Assembly (NCBI GenBank): GCA_003281635.1
Contig: QCBK01000001.1
Coordinates: 62,001 to 126,000, forward strand
Direction of reading: 5' to 3'
DNA length: 64,000 nucleotides
Source of the DNA: Prochlorococcus sp. AG-347-G22
GTDB taxonomy: Bacteria > Cyanobacteriota > Cyanobacteriia > PCC-6307 > Cyanobiaceae
A model generated the notes under the pieces. The model searched no databases and was not told the DNA's origin. It saw only the letters and a list, made by a program, of their open reading frames with translations. Below are positions 44,009 to 54,421 of the stretch, one piece after another; positions within the stretch are counted from its first letter, which is position 1; the number at the start of each line of letters is the position of its first letter. The position numbers and the translations under genes were made by a program.

Positions 44009-45466
44009 TTAAGTGGTACTTTTTTTTAAAGATGGATCAGCTGATTGTCCATAAGAAAATTTCTCAACTTCAGCAACATCTGGGGATGGTTCTTTTATTC
44101 CGCAAACATCCTTATACATGATTTCGTATTCAAGAGCTGATCTTTGCCAACTAAACTCTTGGCTCATAGCTCTTTTTTGTAGTAATTCCCAACTATCTTT
44201 ATGCCTAAAGGCCTCCCAAGATCTTACTAAAGAAGTATAGAAATCTATAGGTTCAAAGCGATCAAAGCAGAAACCTGTACCACTATTATTTTCTGGATCA
44301 TGAGGTAAAACTGTATCAACTAAACCTCCAACTCGCCTTACTATTGGAATAGAGCCATATCTCATAGCAAGGAGTTGACTAATACCACAAGGTTCAAATC
44401 TACTGGGCATTAAGAATGCATCCGATCCGCCATATATAAGTCTTGATAAAGAATCATCATATGTAAGAAATACTGAAAATCGTCCTGGGTAATCTAATGC
44501 CAGTTGCCATAATCCAGATTCTAAATATCTATCTCCAGTCCCTAAAACAGCTATTTGAGAATCTGTATAGGCTAAAAGTCTTCTTGAAACTTGTAGAAGT
44601 AAGTCGACTCCTTTCTGATCAACTAACCTACTAACCATACCTAAGAGATATTTTTTAGGATTAACTTCGAGACCCATTTCTCTCTGCAGAATTTTTTTAT
44701 TTTCTAGCCTATTTTCTAAAGTCTTAATACTAAATTTTGCTGGTAAAACTGCATCTTTTGCCGGATTCCATTCATTAAGATCTATGCCATTAAGAATTCC
44801 CCTTAATTTACCTGAAATATAATTAAGTAATCCTTCAAGACTTTCCCCGTATTCATGGGTTTTAATTTCATCTGCATAAGTCGGAGAAACAGCATTTACT
44901 CTATCTGCGTACAACATTGCCGCAGCCATTGTGTGGTCTCCATGCATATACCAAGGACACCAAGTCATTTTTTCTAGTTTCCATCTCCAAGGGCCTTGAT
45001 ATTTTAAATTATGAATTGTGAAGACAGTGCTTATATCGGGGTCCTGATGCATCCACACAGGAATCATCCCAGTGTGCCAATCATGGCAATGGAGAACTTG
45101 AGGTTTCCAACAATTCCAGGCAAATTCTGCAGTGGCACTAGCAAAAAATGTAAAACGCCAGTCTTCATTTTCACCTCCGTATATTTGGTCAGAGTCGAAT
45201 GTTGGATGACCTACTAGGTAAATCACATAATTATGAATGGGATGTTTTGCTTCATATACAGAGAAATCAGTGCCCATTGTATTTGCTCTAAAGACTGGTT
45301 CATTCAACACCTCTAGAAGACTCCACAATTTCCCATATCCTGGAATTATTACCCTTACATCGTGACCAAGTTTTATCAAAGATGGAGGTAGCGACCCAAC
45401 CACATCTCCCATACCTCCAACTTTGATCATTGGAGCACATTCAGCAGCGGCAAGAAGAATTCTCAT
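44009..45466 (-). CDS. glgA: Glycogen synthase (ADP-glucose)
   Basis: GlgA extends alpha-1,4-glucan from ADP-glucose. The 485 residues are of family GT5: [13 protein letters not shown] (16-28) is the ADP-glucose loop in its Lys-x-Gly-Gly form, [10 protein letters not shown] (about 124-133) follows, and the C-terminal domain has [20 protein letters not shown] with the catalytic Glu. It lies between menB (35 bases) and murF in one leftward run. Glycogen serves as the night store of carbon in these cells, and glucokinase lies elsewhere in the window. Confidence 0.96.
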   Translation of the reverse strand: MRILLAAAECAPMIKVGGMGDVVGSLPPSLIKLGHDVRVIIPGYGKLWSLLEVLNEPVFRANTMGTDFSVYEAKHPIHNYVIYLVGHPTFDSDQIYGGENEDWRFTFFASATAEFAWNCWKPQVLHCHDWHTGMIPVWMHQDPDISTVFTIHNLKYQGPWRWKLEKMTWCPWYMHGDHTMAAAMLYADRVNAVSPTYADEIKTHEYGESLEGLLNYISGKLRGILNGIDLNEWNPAKDAVLPAKFSIKTLENRLENKKILQREMGLEVNPKKYLLGMVSRLVDQKGVDLLLQVSRRLLAYTDSQIAVLGTGDRYLESGLWQLALDYPGRFSVFLTYDDSLSRLIYGGSDAFLMPSRFEPCGISQLLAMRYGSIPIVRRVGGLVDTVLPHDPENNSGTGFCFDRFEPIDFYTSLVRSWEAFRHKDSWELLQKRAMSQEFSWQRSALEYEIMYKDVCGIKEPSPDVAEVEKFSYGQSADPSLKKSTT

Positions 45467-45501
45467 TGATAATTATTTAAAAAGGTCTTTTGAAAAATAA
45501 A

Positions 45502-46359
45502 CTAGGGTGTCCACTTATAGTCAGAAAAGTCTGGTGGACGCTTTTCGAGAAAGGCATCTCTACCTTCTTGAGCTTCTTCAGTCGAATAAAATAATTGAGT
45601 TGTGTATCCAGATAATTCTTGAATACCCGCAATCCCATCATTCTCCGCATTGAATGAAGCTTTAAGAATACGAATAGCAGTTGGACTATTACGTAAAATC
45701 TCTCTTGCCCAGATTACACCCTCAGCTTCTAATTCTTCAATCTTTGTAATTGCATTTATCAAGCCCATCTCTAGTGCTTCTTTCGAATTATATTTTTTAC
45801 ATAAAAACCAAATTTCTTTAGCTTTTCTTTGCCCAACAAGTCTTGCCAAATAACTAGATCCAAAACCGGCATCAAAACTACCAACTCTTGGGCCTGTTTG
45901 GCCAAATATTGCATTTTCTGAGGCAATGCTAAGATCACAAATTAAATGAAGTACCTGACCTCCTCCAATTGCAAAACCAGGTACCAAGGCAATAACCACT
46001 TTAGGCAAACTTCTTATTAATCTTTGAAGTTCAAGTACATTTAATCTCTGCTTCCCTTCATCACTTTTATATCCATTTTTACCTCTTACACTCTGATCAC
46101 CACCAGAGCAAAAAGAATAAATACCTTTCTTGTCAGGTCCCGCACCTGTAAAGAGAACAACTCCAATAGTTTCATCATTTCTTACGATATTGAATGCGTT
46201 AATGAGTTCATCTACAGTTTGTGGCCTAAATGCATTCCTTTTTTCAGGCCTATTAATTGCGATTCTCGCAATTCCCTCTTCTGATTTATGAAACAATATA
46301 TCCTCATAAGATTTGCATTCAGACCAATTCAAAGTTGTTTTACCAGGTAATACTTTCAT
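45502..46359 (-). CDS. menB: 1,4-dihydroxy-2-naphthoyl-CoA synthase
   Basis: MenB closes the naphthoquinone ring in phylloquinone synthesis for photosystem I. The 285 residues have the crotonase fold with [14 protein letters not shown] (about 84-97) and [24 protein letters not shown], where the Asp and Gly-rich pattern mark MenB among crotonases. It belongs to the group that has an Asp at the active site or uses bicarbonate as base; [12 protein letters not shown] shows Asp in place. It follows menD by 35 bases in the same direction. Confidence 0.96.
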   Translation of the reverse strand: MKVLPGKTTLNWSECKSYEDILFHKSEEGIARIAINRPEKRNAFRPQTVDELINAFNIVRNDETIGVVLFTGAGPDKKGIYSFCSGGDQSVRGKNGYKSDEGKQRLNVLELQRLIRSLPKVVIALVPGFAIGGGQVLHLICDLSIASENAIFGQTGPRVGSFDAGFGSSYLARLVGQRKAKEIWFLCKKYNSKEALEMGLINAITKIEELEAEGVIWAREILRNSPTAIRILKASFNAENDGIAGIQELSGYTTQLFYSTEEAQEGRDAFLEKRPPDFSDYKWTP

Positions 46360-46394
46360 GAAACCTAATTATTCAAAGATAGAAAATGATAAAT

Positions 46395-48158
46395 TCAACT
46401 GCCAATTATTTTTTCTAGCAGGGCATTTTTTTCACAAATTTCATTTTCTGGATCAATATCAACTTTAATTATTACAGATTTCTGGATAGAAATGCTCCAA
46501 TCGAATGCCTCTCGTAATTTTTTAAAATTTGCCACACTTTTAAATTTGACTTGATAGCCCTCTGCGAGTTTTGGCCAATTTATTTCTTTTGGCATAAGAA
46601 AAAGTTTTTTTAATTCATCTTCTTTTAAATTATTTTTATAAATACGATTAAATATATTACCGCCATTATTATCTATTAGAAGAATTGTTAAATTTATGTC
46701 GATTGAATTTTCAATCAGCCAACCGTTTATATCATGAATAAAAGCCAAATCACCTGTCACAAGAAGTAGAGGATTTTTAATTCTAGAAATACCTAACGCT
46801 AGAGACAAAGTACCATCTATGCCGGAAGCTCCTCTAAAGCTGAAACAATTCCTTGTTAAAGTACCATTCTCAGAAAATGTAAGCCAATCCCTAATCGGGC
46901 TACTCGCGGAGAGCATTATAGGATTTTCAGCTGGCCAAAGTTTTGGAACAAGATTTGCAAGCATATACTCAGTAATTTGATTATCTTGAGCAATTTTTTC
47001 TTTTAAAATTTCTTTAATCTTTTCTCCTTCCTCTATTAGATCTAGAGCCATCTTAGTAAGAGACTTCTTATTTTTTTCGTTAATTGAGAATTCTTCTAAA
47101 AATAGATTAGTAAAATTTGATAACCCATAATCGTATTCAAATGATTTTTTTATAGGGTCCATTTTTCTATAGTTTTTTTCTTTTATAAGAATTTGTATCC
47201 CTTCGAAGTTTATTAAAAACTTCTCCAAATCAATTGAGGATGACATAGGACCAAGCCTTAAAAGTTGTTTACATTTAATACGATTCTTATTTTTTCTTAA
47301 GACTAATTCCCAATTCACAACTAATCCCCTCAAATCAGAATAAACTCCTGAAACAGGATCAGCAAATACTGGCCAACCAGTAACTTCTTGTAATTGTTTT
47401 AAAGATTTATTGAAAGAAGATAAGTCATTTACAGAACCTTGAAAGGGACCTACCAAAATAATGCCAGATTCATCTAAATTTAAACTTTTTGATATTTCTA
47501 AGAATTTGTTTTTATCAGACTTTATTTCAACTTTTTGAAAGACATATTTCTTCTTCAAATAAATTCTCTCAAAAACCTCTAAAACACTTTTTTTATTTAA
47601 TAACGAAATATCTAAAGGCTTATCAATTGGAATATTTAAATGAATAGGACCAGGGAAGGTTGATATTTGTTTCTCAGTAATTCGCACTAAATTTAAGATT
47701 TCATTTTCTCGTGTTTCATGAAGTCCATTTAGATTTGTACTTAAAACTCTTCTGCAAACTGAACTCAAAAAATCTTCTTGATTTACTGTTTGATTAGCCC
47801 CACAGTCTTTTAATCTTAAGGGTCTATCAGCAGTAAGAAATATTATGCCTTTACAGGATCGGTCTGCCTCAACTGCTGCGGGCAATAAGTTACTTACAGC
47901 AGTCCCAGAAGTAGTAATAACTAAGGAAAGATTACCGGATGCAGTAGAAATCCCAAGAGAGTGGAATCCCGCAGATCTTTCATCTATTGAATTAAAAATA
48001 TTTACCAGCCCTATTTTATTCAATTCTCCAGCAGCTATTGCTAAAGGTGCTGATCTACTACCAGGACATATTATTAAATTTTTAACTCCTATTTTTATAA
48101 GAAGATTTAAAAGTTGTAAACTTCTAAGAAAATTTTTGCATTCAATAGATGATGTCAT
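46395..48158 (-). CDS. menD: SEPHCHC synthase (menaquinone/phylloquinone pathway)
   Basis: MenD is the thiamin-diphosphate enzyme that adds the succinyl unit of 2-oxoglutarate to isochorismate. The 587 residues are normal for the family. [18 protein letters not shown] and [17 protein letters not shown] carry the cofactor-activating Glu, [15 protein letters not shown] is a MenD hallmark, and [14 protein letters not shown] with [11 protein letters not shown] binds the diphosphate and magnesium. It heads a leftward run with menB. The divergent lepB gene starts 49 bases away, so both promoters share that space. Confidence 0.96.
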   Translation of the reverse strand: MTSSIECKNFLRSLQLLNLLIKIGVKNLIICPGSRSAPLAIAAGELNKIGLVNIFNSIDERSAGFHSLGISTASGNLSLVITTSGTAVSNLLPAAVEADRSCKGIIFLTADRPLRLKDCGANQTVNQEDFLSSVCRRVLSTNLNGLHETRENEILNLVRITEKQISTFPGPIHLNIPIDKPLDISLLNKKSVLEVFERIYLKKKYVFQKVEIKSDKNKFLEISKSLNLDESGIILVGPFQGSVNDLSSFNKSLKQLQEVTGWPVFADPVSGVYSDLRGLVVNWELVLRKNKNRIKCKQLLRLGPMSSSIDLEKFLINFEGIQILIKEKNYRKMDPIKKSFEYDYGLSNFTNLFLEEFSINEKNKKSLTKMALDLIEEGEKIKEILKEKIAQDNQITEYMLANLVPKLWPAENPIMLSASSPIRDWLTFSENGTLTRNCFSFRGASGIDGTLSLALGISRIKNPLLLVTGDLAFIHDINGWLIENSIDINLTILLIDNNGGNIFNRIYKNNLKEDELKKLFLMPKEINWPKLAEGYQVKFKSVANFKKLREAFDWSISIQKSVIIKVDIDPENEICEKNALLEKIIGS

Positions 48159-48207
48159 AATTTATATAAATGCTTTGAGATTTTTTTTAAGTTGATTTAA
48201 ATAAAAA

Positions 48208-48792
48208 ATGTCTAAAACTCAAGAAAAAAAAAATTCAATACTAAAGGATTTAAAAAATCTTTTAATTTGGATATCTATTGCCTTAATTATACGATGGCAG
48301 GTTATAGAGCCAAGATGGATCCCATCCGGTTCGATGCTCCCGACTCTTCAAATACAAGATAAAATTCTTGTTGAGAAAGTGACTCCCAAAATCACATCCA
48401 AATCAGATCTTTCGAAATTAAGAAATAAAATAGTTGTTTTTAAAGTTCCAGAACAATTAATTAATGCTGGTTATGAAGCAGATACTGCACTAATAAAAAG
48501 AGTAATTGGAATACCTGGAGACAAGGTAGAAGTCAGAGAAGGTAACCTTTACTTAAATGATATTGCTCAAAAAAATTACTTATTTGACAAAAATATTAAT
48601 TATGCCATAGGGCCTTTTATTGTCCCAGAAGAGTCATTATGGGTGATGGGAGATAATAGAAATAACAGCATGGACTCACATGTTTGGGGATTTTTACCCT
48701 ATGAAAAGGTTATTGGTAAAGCTATTTTTAGATATTGGCCGTTTAATAAAATTGGACCTATTCGGTTCCCTGCCCTTAATAATTCAAATTAA
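48208..48792 (+). CDS. lepB: Signal peptidase I
   Basis: This membrane protease removes Sec signal peptides. The 194 residues have one N-terminal hydrophobic segment (about 17-31) and the Ser-Lys dyad: Ser42 in IPSGSMLPTL and Lys97 in ALIKRVIG. The box GDNRNNSMDSHVWG near the C terminus is typical. Its size matches cyanobacterial and Gram-positive enzymes. It is divergent from menD and followed after 45 bases by the DUF760 gene. Confidence 0.95.
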   Translation: MSKTQEKKNSILKDLKNLLIWISIALIIRWQVIEPRWIPSGSMLPTLQIQDKILVEKVTPKITSKSDLSKLRNKIVVFKVPEQLINAGYEADTALIKRVIGIPGDKVEVREGNLYLNDIAQKNYLFDKNINYAIGPFIVPEESLWVMGDNRNNSMDSHVWGFLPYEKVIGKAIFRYWPFNKIGPIRFPALNNSN

Positions 48793-48837
48793 TGGGTACG
48801 TGATGTTGTAGGGTTTTTATAACTTGAAGCTATAGAA

Positions 48838-49173
48838 ATGTTTAATCCAGAATTTCTTGCTACTGAAAATAATGATCCAAACGATGAAAATGATTTAATA
48901 CAATATTTACAAAAACAATCTCCAGAAGTTTTGCAAAGAGTAGCAAAATCAGCTAGTGAAGATATTCAAGAAATTATTAGACATAATGTTCAAGGTCTTC
49001 TTGGAATGCTTCCTTCAGATCAATTTGATGTGAAAATAACATCTTCAAAAGACAACATTGCTAATTTATTATCTTCTGCAATGATGACAGGATATTTCTT
49101 AAGACAAATGGAGCAAAGAAAAGAGCTAGAACAAACTCTTAAAAATGATGAAAACATGACTATAGAAGAGTAA
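48838..49173 (+). CDS. DUF760-family protein
   Basis: The 111-residue acidic, helical protein fits the DUF760 family found in cyanobacteria and plastids: LIQYLQKQSPEVLQRVAKSA, then IRHNVQGLLGMLPSDQFDVKI and LLSSAMMTGYFLRQMEQR. There is no membrane segment or catalytic motif. In plants some members are linked to high-light or chloroplast stress responses; that may not apply here. It follows lepB and converges with the DUF4336 gene, six bases apart. Confidence 0.82.
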   Translation: MFNPEFLATENNDPNDENDLIQYLQKQSPEVLQRVAKSASEDIQEIIRHNVQGLLGMLPSDQFDVKITSSKDNIANLLSSAMMTGYFLRQMEQRKELEQTLKNDENMTIEE

Positions 49174-49179
49174 TAGTTT

Positions 49180-50352
49180 TTAAAGATTTACTTCTTCAGG
49201 AATTATTCCTAGTTCAGATAACTTTTTATATAAACCCATCAAGAATTTATTATCCTCAGGAAGTTTATCCCACTTTTGGGAATTAATTTCATTAATTAAT
49301 TTTTGACAATCTTCTGATGTAAATTTTATAGGCGCCGTAAAATGAGCTGGGATTAAATATTCCACATCTTCAAGAGACTTTATATTTTCTAACCACTTAA
49401 GTAAAACTTCTTTTGAACGCGGAAAAATTAATTTTTGTAAAACTGGTGCAATTTGAATCTTAGGAGAATTTTTACCCATTATCTCAACAAGAGAGGATTC
49501 CCAATCTTCGTCCCATAAAAAGGGATAAATACCGAAATGAGCTCTCCAATTTCTAAGATCTTTTTTGAATGAATACTTAAATATTTTTTTTAAAGGTGGA
49601 ATATTTAATTTGCCCGGTTTCAAAAAAGATGAAAATAAGACTAACCTTTTCCATCCTTTTTTTCTTCGTTCTATGGAGTCAATCAAAGGTTCATCGCCTC
49701 TCTCTCTAGCGTGAAAAAGAAGTGGAGTTGGATCAAAATTAAATATCTCAGGTGGTGTGGAGTCTATTCCAACTATTGCGTCTGTTACATGTAGAGTTTT
49801 CGTAGGATAATGGAAACAGCTTATCTCCTGATATCTTCCAAGTCCTAAATTCAGAGGGCCTAATGAAGACCATTTAAAGGAGTTTGCATGGGGGGTACCT
49901 TCCTCAAAAAGTATTCTTGATCTTTTTGATGGAATACCTAAAAAATCTAGTGGTAGATTTATGGGGAAACTCCATTGTCCAGGACAAAGCCAAATTTCTG
50001 CATCTCTAAAAATTCTTAAAAGAGCTGGCAGTCCGATTTTATGTTCTAGTCCAGAGGCACTCGGTAGAATTATTGTTTTTACGTTGCCGTGAATCGCAAT
50101 TATTTTTTCCAACTCATTTATTAATTCTTTTGTCGGTGGCAGTGGATTTATTAGCATCAATCCATTATTAACCTTTATTACCGTCATTCTTATTGGAACC
50201 GCAACGTAATAAAGTCCCTGTATTTGTTCCAAAGACCATATTTGATCAGGAATTAATTCTCTTAAAATTGTTTTCTTTTTTCCATAAGGATACAAGGGGA
50301 ATAATGGCCACCAATTCCACTTTTTATTTAAATTTTCATCCACCACTATCAT
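49180..50352 (-). CDS. DUF4336-family protein, metallo-lactamase-like
   Basis: The 390 residues match the DUF4336 family of cyanobacteria and plants. The N-terminal part is Trp/Pro-rich (WNWWPLFPLYPYGKK). The body has strands and loops like a metallo-beta-lactamase fold (MTVIKVNNGLMLINPLPPT; TIILPSASGLEHKIGLPALLRIFRDAEIWLCP; TLHVTDAIVGID; YLIPAHFTAPI), with His at the places where such enzymes keep metal ligands but without the full HxHxDH motif. Its start overlaps the Mn permease gene by four bases, so it is coupled to metal uptake. Function unknown. Confidence 0.75.
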   Translation of the reverse strand: MIVVDENLNKKWNWWPLFPLYPYGKKKTILRELIPDQIWSLEQIQGLYYVAVPIRMTVIKVNNGLMLINPLPPTKELINELEKIIAIHGNVKTIILPSASGLEHKIGLPALLRIFRDAEIWLCPGQWSFPINLPLDFLGIPSKRSRILFEEGTPHANSFKWSSLGPLNLGLGRYQEISCFHYPTKTLHVTDAIVGIDSTPPEIFNFDPTPLLFHARERGDEPLIDSIERRKKGWKRLVLFSSFLKPGKLNIPPLKKIFKYSFKKDLRNWRAHFGIYPFLWDEDWESSLVEIMGKNSPKIQIAPVLQKLIFPRSKEVLLKWLENIKSLEDVEYLIPAHFTAPIKFTSEDCQKLINEINSQKWDKLPEDNKFLMGLYKKLSELGIIPEEVNL

Positions 50353-51221
50353 TTATACCCAGAAATTAATTTCTTTAACTTAAATATTCCGTATCTTGGA
50401 GCGAATAAAAAAGCAAATAAAAATATAAAAGTTTGTGCCAAGACAATTGATCCACCTGTTTCAAGATCAAACCAAAAACTAACATAGATTCCTATTAGGC
50501 TTGAGATAATTGCACTTAATACTGAAATGACTGTCATATTATCAAACTTATCCGTAAGTAAATATGCTGTAGCCCCTGGTGTAATCAACATTGCGACTAC
50601 CAAAATAATGCCAACAGACTGCAAGCCCACAACAGCTGCCAAAGATAAGCATGTGAGGAGTAAATAATGAAGAAAAAATACATTAATCCCAACTGTTTTT
50701 GCATGCCTAGGATCAAAACAATAAAGCATTAAATCTTTTCTAAAAATTAATAAAAGGATTACTACCAACAAAGAAATAAATATAGTTTGTTTTACATCTG
50801 AAAGTGATATTCCCAATGGACTACCAAAAAGAATAGAGTGCAGATCAATATTACTTTTAATCTTAGAAACCAATACGATTCCAAGGGCAAAAAATCCGGT
50901 GAATACCAACCCAATGACAGTATCTTCCTTAACTCTAGATTTTTGCTTAATAAACCCTATCAAAGCTACAGAACCAACTCCAAAGATAAATGCCCCTAAT
51001 GAGAAAGGAAGACCTAATGCATAAGCTACCACAACACCAGGCATTACCGAATGTGACACCGCATCTCCCATTAAAGCCCATCCTTTAAGAGTCAAATAAC
51101 TTGATAGGAAACCGCAAACAGCTGCAACTAATGAACTCATAAGAAGTGCTTTCCTCATAAAGTCATGAGTCAAGGGATCAGTTATGAATGAATCTAAAGT
51201 TAAAAAAGAACAAAGCTCCAT
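50349..51221 (-). CDS. mntB: Manganese ABC transporter, permease
   Basis: The 290-residue protein has eight to nine membrane segments and is of the ABC-3 family that moves Mn or Zn ions. ALMGDAVSHSVMPGVVVAYALG (about 50-71, key Asp53, His57, Pro61) is the family signature loop facing the ATPase and ion path. It lies 12 bases after the ATPase gene and overlaps the next gene by four bases. The metal is inferred from the binding protein of the same operon. Confidence 0.9.
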   Translation of the reverse strand: MELCSFLTLDSFITDPLTHDFMRKALLMSSLVAAVCGFLSSYLTLKGWALMGDAVSHSVMPGVVVAYALGLPFSLGAFIFGVGSVALIGFIKQKSRVKEDTVIGLVFTGFFALGIVLVSKIKSNIDLHSILFGSPLGISLSDVKQTIFISLLVVILLLIFRKDLMLYCFDPRHAKTVGINVFFLHYLLLTCLSLAAVVGLQSVGIILVVAMLITPGATAYLLTDKFDNMTVISVLSAIISSLIGIYVSFWFDLETGGSIVLAQTFIFLFAFLFAPRYGIFKLKKLISGYK

Positions 51222-51233
51222 AAAAGTTAAAAT

Positions 51234-51998
51234 TTAGGATTCAGGTCCAAACAAAAAATCAGGTGAGATCCCTCCAAAAGTGGTTGTTATATTTTCCGGG
51301 GTAAACACTTCAGAGGTCTCGCCATAAGCTACAACAGTTTTATTTATTAAAAGAACCAAATCACAAAATTCACGGACATGAATCATATCGTGCGTTGATA
51401 ATAATATAGTTTTTCCCTCATTTTTAAATTGAATAAATAATTCTGAGATAAGTTTCTCAGTTCTTATATCAACACCTGAGAAAGGCTCATCAAGAAGTAA
51501 TATTGACGCTCTTTGCGCAATTGCTCTAGCTAAAAATGTTCGTTTTCTCTGACCTCCAGATAAGTTTCCAATTGGTGTAGATAAATGATCGGTAAGATCA
51601 ACTCTCTCAATAGCATCTTTGACTGCCTGTACATCAGACTCTCTTGGAGACCTAAAAATATTCATCGAACCATATCTTCCCATCATTACGACATCCCAAA
51701 CACTTATTGGAAATTGACTATCAATTCCCTCATTCTGAGGAACATAAGCAATTGTCTGATCTTTTTGAGCAGATCTCACAGACTCTCCATTTATTCTAAT
51801 TTTTCCCTTTGAAATATTTACAAAGCCAGTTAAAGCATTAAAAAAAGTTGTTTTTCCAGCCCCGTTCATCCCTACTAACCCACAAATCTGGCCAGGTTTC
51901 AATCTTAAATTGGCATCATACAAAGCCACCTTACCGTTGTAATCTACACAAATATTCTCTGCATCAATCCTAAAGTTTTGATAATTGATTGATTCCAT
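51234..51998 (-). CDS. mntA: Manganese ABC transporter, ATPase
   Basis: The 254 residues form one nucleotide-binding domain: Walker A GMNGAGKTT (43-51), Q loop VPQNEG, signature LSGGQRKRTFLARAIA and Walker B ILLLDEPFSGVD, followed by the switch His in LSTHDM. It powers the transporter from the cytoplasmic side. It starts three bases after the stop of the binding-protein gene. The name follows the mntCAB order of Synechocystis. Confidence 0.92.
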   Translation of the reverse strand: MESINYQNFRIDAENICVDYNGKVALYDANLRLKPGQICGLVGMNGAGKTTFFNALTGFVNISKGKIRINGESVRSAQKDQTIAYVPQNEGIDSQFPISVWDVVMMGRYGSMNIFRSPRESDVQAVKDAIERVDLTDHLSTPIGNLSGGQRKRTFLARAIAQRASILLLDEPFSGVDIRTEKLISELFIQFKNEGKTILLSTHDMIHVREFCDLVLLINKTVVAYGETSEVFTPENITTTFGGISPDFLFGPES

Positions 51999-52001
51999 AA
52001 A

Positions 52002-52910
52002 TCAAAAAAGACCTTTTTTAATTAAATCCAAATTATGCTCAAGCATTTTTAAATAGGAACTAGCAGGCCCACTATCATCAGATAGTGAATCAACAAAGAG
52101 ATTGCCTCCAAAATTAGCCCCAGTTTCGTTAGCAACAACCATCTGAGATTCGTTACTTACAGTACTTTCGCAAAATACAGATGGGACATTTTTTTCTTTA
52201 ACTAGTGAGATTGTTCTTGCCATTCTTTTGGGAGTAATTTGACTCTCAGCATTAACTGGCCACAAATAGACTTCCTCTAATCCATAATCATTTGTTAAAT
52301 ATGAAAAAGCACCTTCACAACTTACTAGATACCTTCTGTTTTTATTTAAGTTATTAATAAAAAGTGAGAATTCTTTATCTAATTTAGAGAGTTTATCTTT
52401 ATAAATTTTTCCATTTTCTTCAAATAATGTTCTTTTGGATGGCCTCAATTCTGATAAAGAATCCACCAGAATATCTACATATAGGATCCCTCTTTTTGGA
52501 GAAATCCAGACATGAGGATTGGGTTTCCCTTTATAAAAATCTTCACTGATAAAAATAGGATCTAAATTTTCCGCGACAGTAATTCTTTTAACTTTTAAAT
52601 TAGAAACAAATTTTTCAACCCATAATTCAAATCCAAAACCATTATCAATAAAAACAAAAGCATTAGAGGCATTTACCAAATCGCTTGGAGTTGGTTGGTA
52701 GCCATGAACTTCAACTCCAGGTTTCGTTATTGATCTAACAATAAAATCATCTTTAGCAACATTACTAATTATGTCTGCCAAAACAGTGAAACTTGCCAAT
52801 ATTACTTCTTTGCTTTCATTTTTATTTGATATTCTCTTACATGAGCCTGAGGCAAGAGAAAGAAGAATTAACAAACTTAAAAAAAGAATATTTTTTCTCA
52901 TAATTAACAT
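52002..52910 (-). CDS. mntC: Manganese-binding lipoprotein of ABC transporter
   Basis: This 302-residue cluster A-I binding protein catches the ion in the periplasm. The signal ends in a lipobox with Cys24 (LASGSC). The four metal ligands are visible: His69, His133 (NPHVWIS), Glu199 (VSCEGAF) and Asp274. A Glu in the third place is the mark of Mn-type proteins such as PsaA and MntC; Zn-type ZnuA has His. Cys198 and Cys247, 49 apart, match the disulfide of Synechocystis MntC (Cys219-Cys268), next to the Glu ligand. It starts 11 bases after the DUF697 gene. Two starts are possible, Met1 or Met4. Confidence 0.92.
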   Translation of the reverse strand: MLIMRKNILFLSLLILLSLASGSCKRISNKNESKEVILASFTVLADIISNVAKDDFIVRSITKPGVEVHGYQPTPSDLVNASNAFVFIDNGFGFELWVEKFVSNLKVKRITVAENLDPIFISEDFYKGKPNPHVWISPKRGILYVDILVDSLSELRPSKRTLFEENGKIYKDKLSKLDKEFSLFINNLNKNRRYLVSCEGAFSYLTNDYGLEEVYLWPVNAESQITPKRMARTISLVKEKNVPSVFCESTVSNESQMVVANETGANFGGNLFVDSLSDDSGPASSYLKMLEHNLDLIKKGLF

Positions 52911-52921
52911 TCATCTTTAAA

Positions 52922-54256
52922 TTATGAACTAAAAGATAGTTTCATAAATGGCTTTCTAATATCAGAAATAAATCCTTGCCAATTTATTTTTTCTTTTTCA
53001 AAAGCTTTTTCAACAATTTTCTCAGAATTTTTCTTTATAAAATCCAAATCAGGTTCTTCTACTCCTTTTGTTATTGCCATAAAATCAGCCAAAGAACTTG
53101 ATACTACTCTTGTTAAATAAGCGGCACTAACAGCCTGAAATGTTCCAGAAACAAGCCAATTGGGTCCATGTAATTTTGTAATGCCAATTAGAGTCTGTCC
53201 GCTCCATTCAATAACTCCCTGAGCAATTGCAGTCTTTAAAATCTCTTTAGATACTTTATCTAAAATTTCAGGAGACCAATTACATCCCCATATAGACTTA
53301 ATTTCTTTAATCATTAACGAATTTAGTACTGTCATTGCCATAACATCAATTGATGGTATAGGAGACAAGAAAACAGTTGTCGCAACAAGAATTTGATTTT
53401 TTCTTTGTATACCTTTTAACTGCATTCTTCTTATTCCTTCAATTTCAGATTGCCAGTCAACATGAAGTTCTTTCAAGAGCCTCTTTTTTGTATTTTCAAT
53501 ATTTTTAGATGAACTTATGAAAAACTTCCTTAACGAAAAAGGTATATTTGTTATTTCATTCTTATTCACATCAAAAGTAATAATTTTATTTAAAAAGTCA
53601 ATTGAAATTTGAGACTTTAGTTCATCTATCTGATTTTTGGCTTCTATTTCGTTGGTAGTTAAAGCGACCAACCAGATTGGCATATTTTTAGGAAACTTTT
53701 CTAGCCACAAGAAATCATTTGCCGACAAAGGCAAGTTTATAAAATACAAAATCGCATCACTCTTTAAAGCTTCTTCTGGAATAACCTGAGTTGAATTGTA
53801 TTTAGGCAGTTTTTCGTATAAATCAAAGTCAAACTTATCTGCTTTAAAATAACTTTTCAAAACAGACTGACAACTTTGATAATCTTTTTGTCCAATACAA
53901 CTTATTTTTTCTTTTTCACATCTATTAAGAATCGATTCAAGTATTTTTTGTCTTTTTAGATTCTGTTTTTCTAATTCATTTGTTGATTCAAGTTCTTCAA
54001 AAAAGTTTAGATCTTCATTACATAGATTTTTCCAACCATCTAAATTATTTGGCTCATTAAATTTAGGCTTATCATTCTTCAAGTAAAAATATCCCCCCAA
54101 ACACAACGCAAAAAATCCTATTGAGCCGCCTGCAAAATGAATTAGGTCACTGACAAACCATTCACCAAAACCTAATAATAGTAAAATAAAAAAAAGATTT
54201 TTTTTAGGAAACTTAATGAAATCCCTTAAAAGGTTGTCTTTACTAATATCAAACAC
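52922..54256 (-). CDS. DUF697-containing membrane protein, GTPase-like remnant
   Basis: The 444 residues have two hydrophobic segments near the N terminus (about 19-60). A middle part recalls a Ras-like GTPase without its motifs: I see no P loop or TKxD, only strands such as AILYFINLPLS and MPIWLVALTTNEIE. The C-terminal 180 residues (QKNQILVATTVFLSPIPSIDVMAMTVLNSLMI, IEWSGQTLIGITKLHGPNWLVSGTFQ) match the DUF697 membrane-associated domain of YcjF-like proteins, quoted here by segments. It heads the leftward operon with the Mn transporter, 11 bases before mntC. Role unknown. Confidence 0.72.
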   Translation of the reverse strand: MFDISKDNLLRDFIKFPKKNLFFILLLLGFGEWFVSDLIHFAGGSIGFFALCLGGYFYLKNDKPKFNEPNNLDGWKNLCNEDLNFFEELESTNELEKQNLKRQKILESILNRCEKEKISCIGQKDYQSCQSVLKSYFKADKFDFDLYEKLPKYNSTQVIPEEALKSDAILYFINLPLSANDFLWLEKFPKNMPIWLVALTTNEIEAKNQIDELKSQISIDFLNKIITFDVNKNEITNIPFSLRKFFISSSKNIENTKKRLLKELHVDWQSEIEGIRRMQLKGIQRKNQILVATTVFLSPIPSIDVMAMTVLNSLMIKEIKSIWGCNWSPEILDKVSKEILKTAIAQGVIEWSGQTLIGITKLHGPNWLVSGTFQAVSAAYLTRVVSSSLADFMAITKGVEEPDLDFIKKNSEKIVEKAFEKEKINWQGFISDIRKPFMKLSFSS

Positions 54257-54421
54257 AATACTTTATTTTTCTAATTTTATTTTAATGCAAGTTGTGAATG
54301 AGAAAAGCAAAATTTCATAAGTCTTTAATCAAAAGATAAGAAATTAAGGCTTTTAAAAAGACTTATTGCATAACAAGATGCTAAGTTTATAGACTATTTA
54401 AATAACTTAAGAAACATCAAG

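Noticed and set aside
47845-48195. 116-codon frame antisense to the start of menD
   Set aside because: menD motifs ([13 protein letters not shown]) lie in the same bases, and the antisense frame has no recognisable domain.
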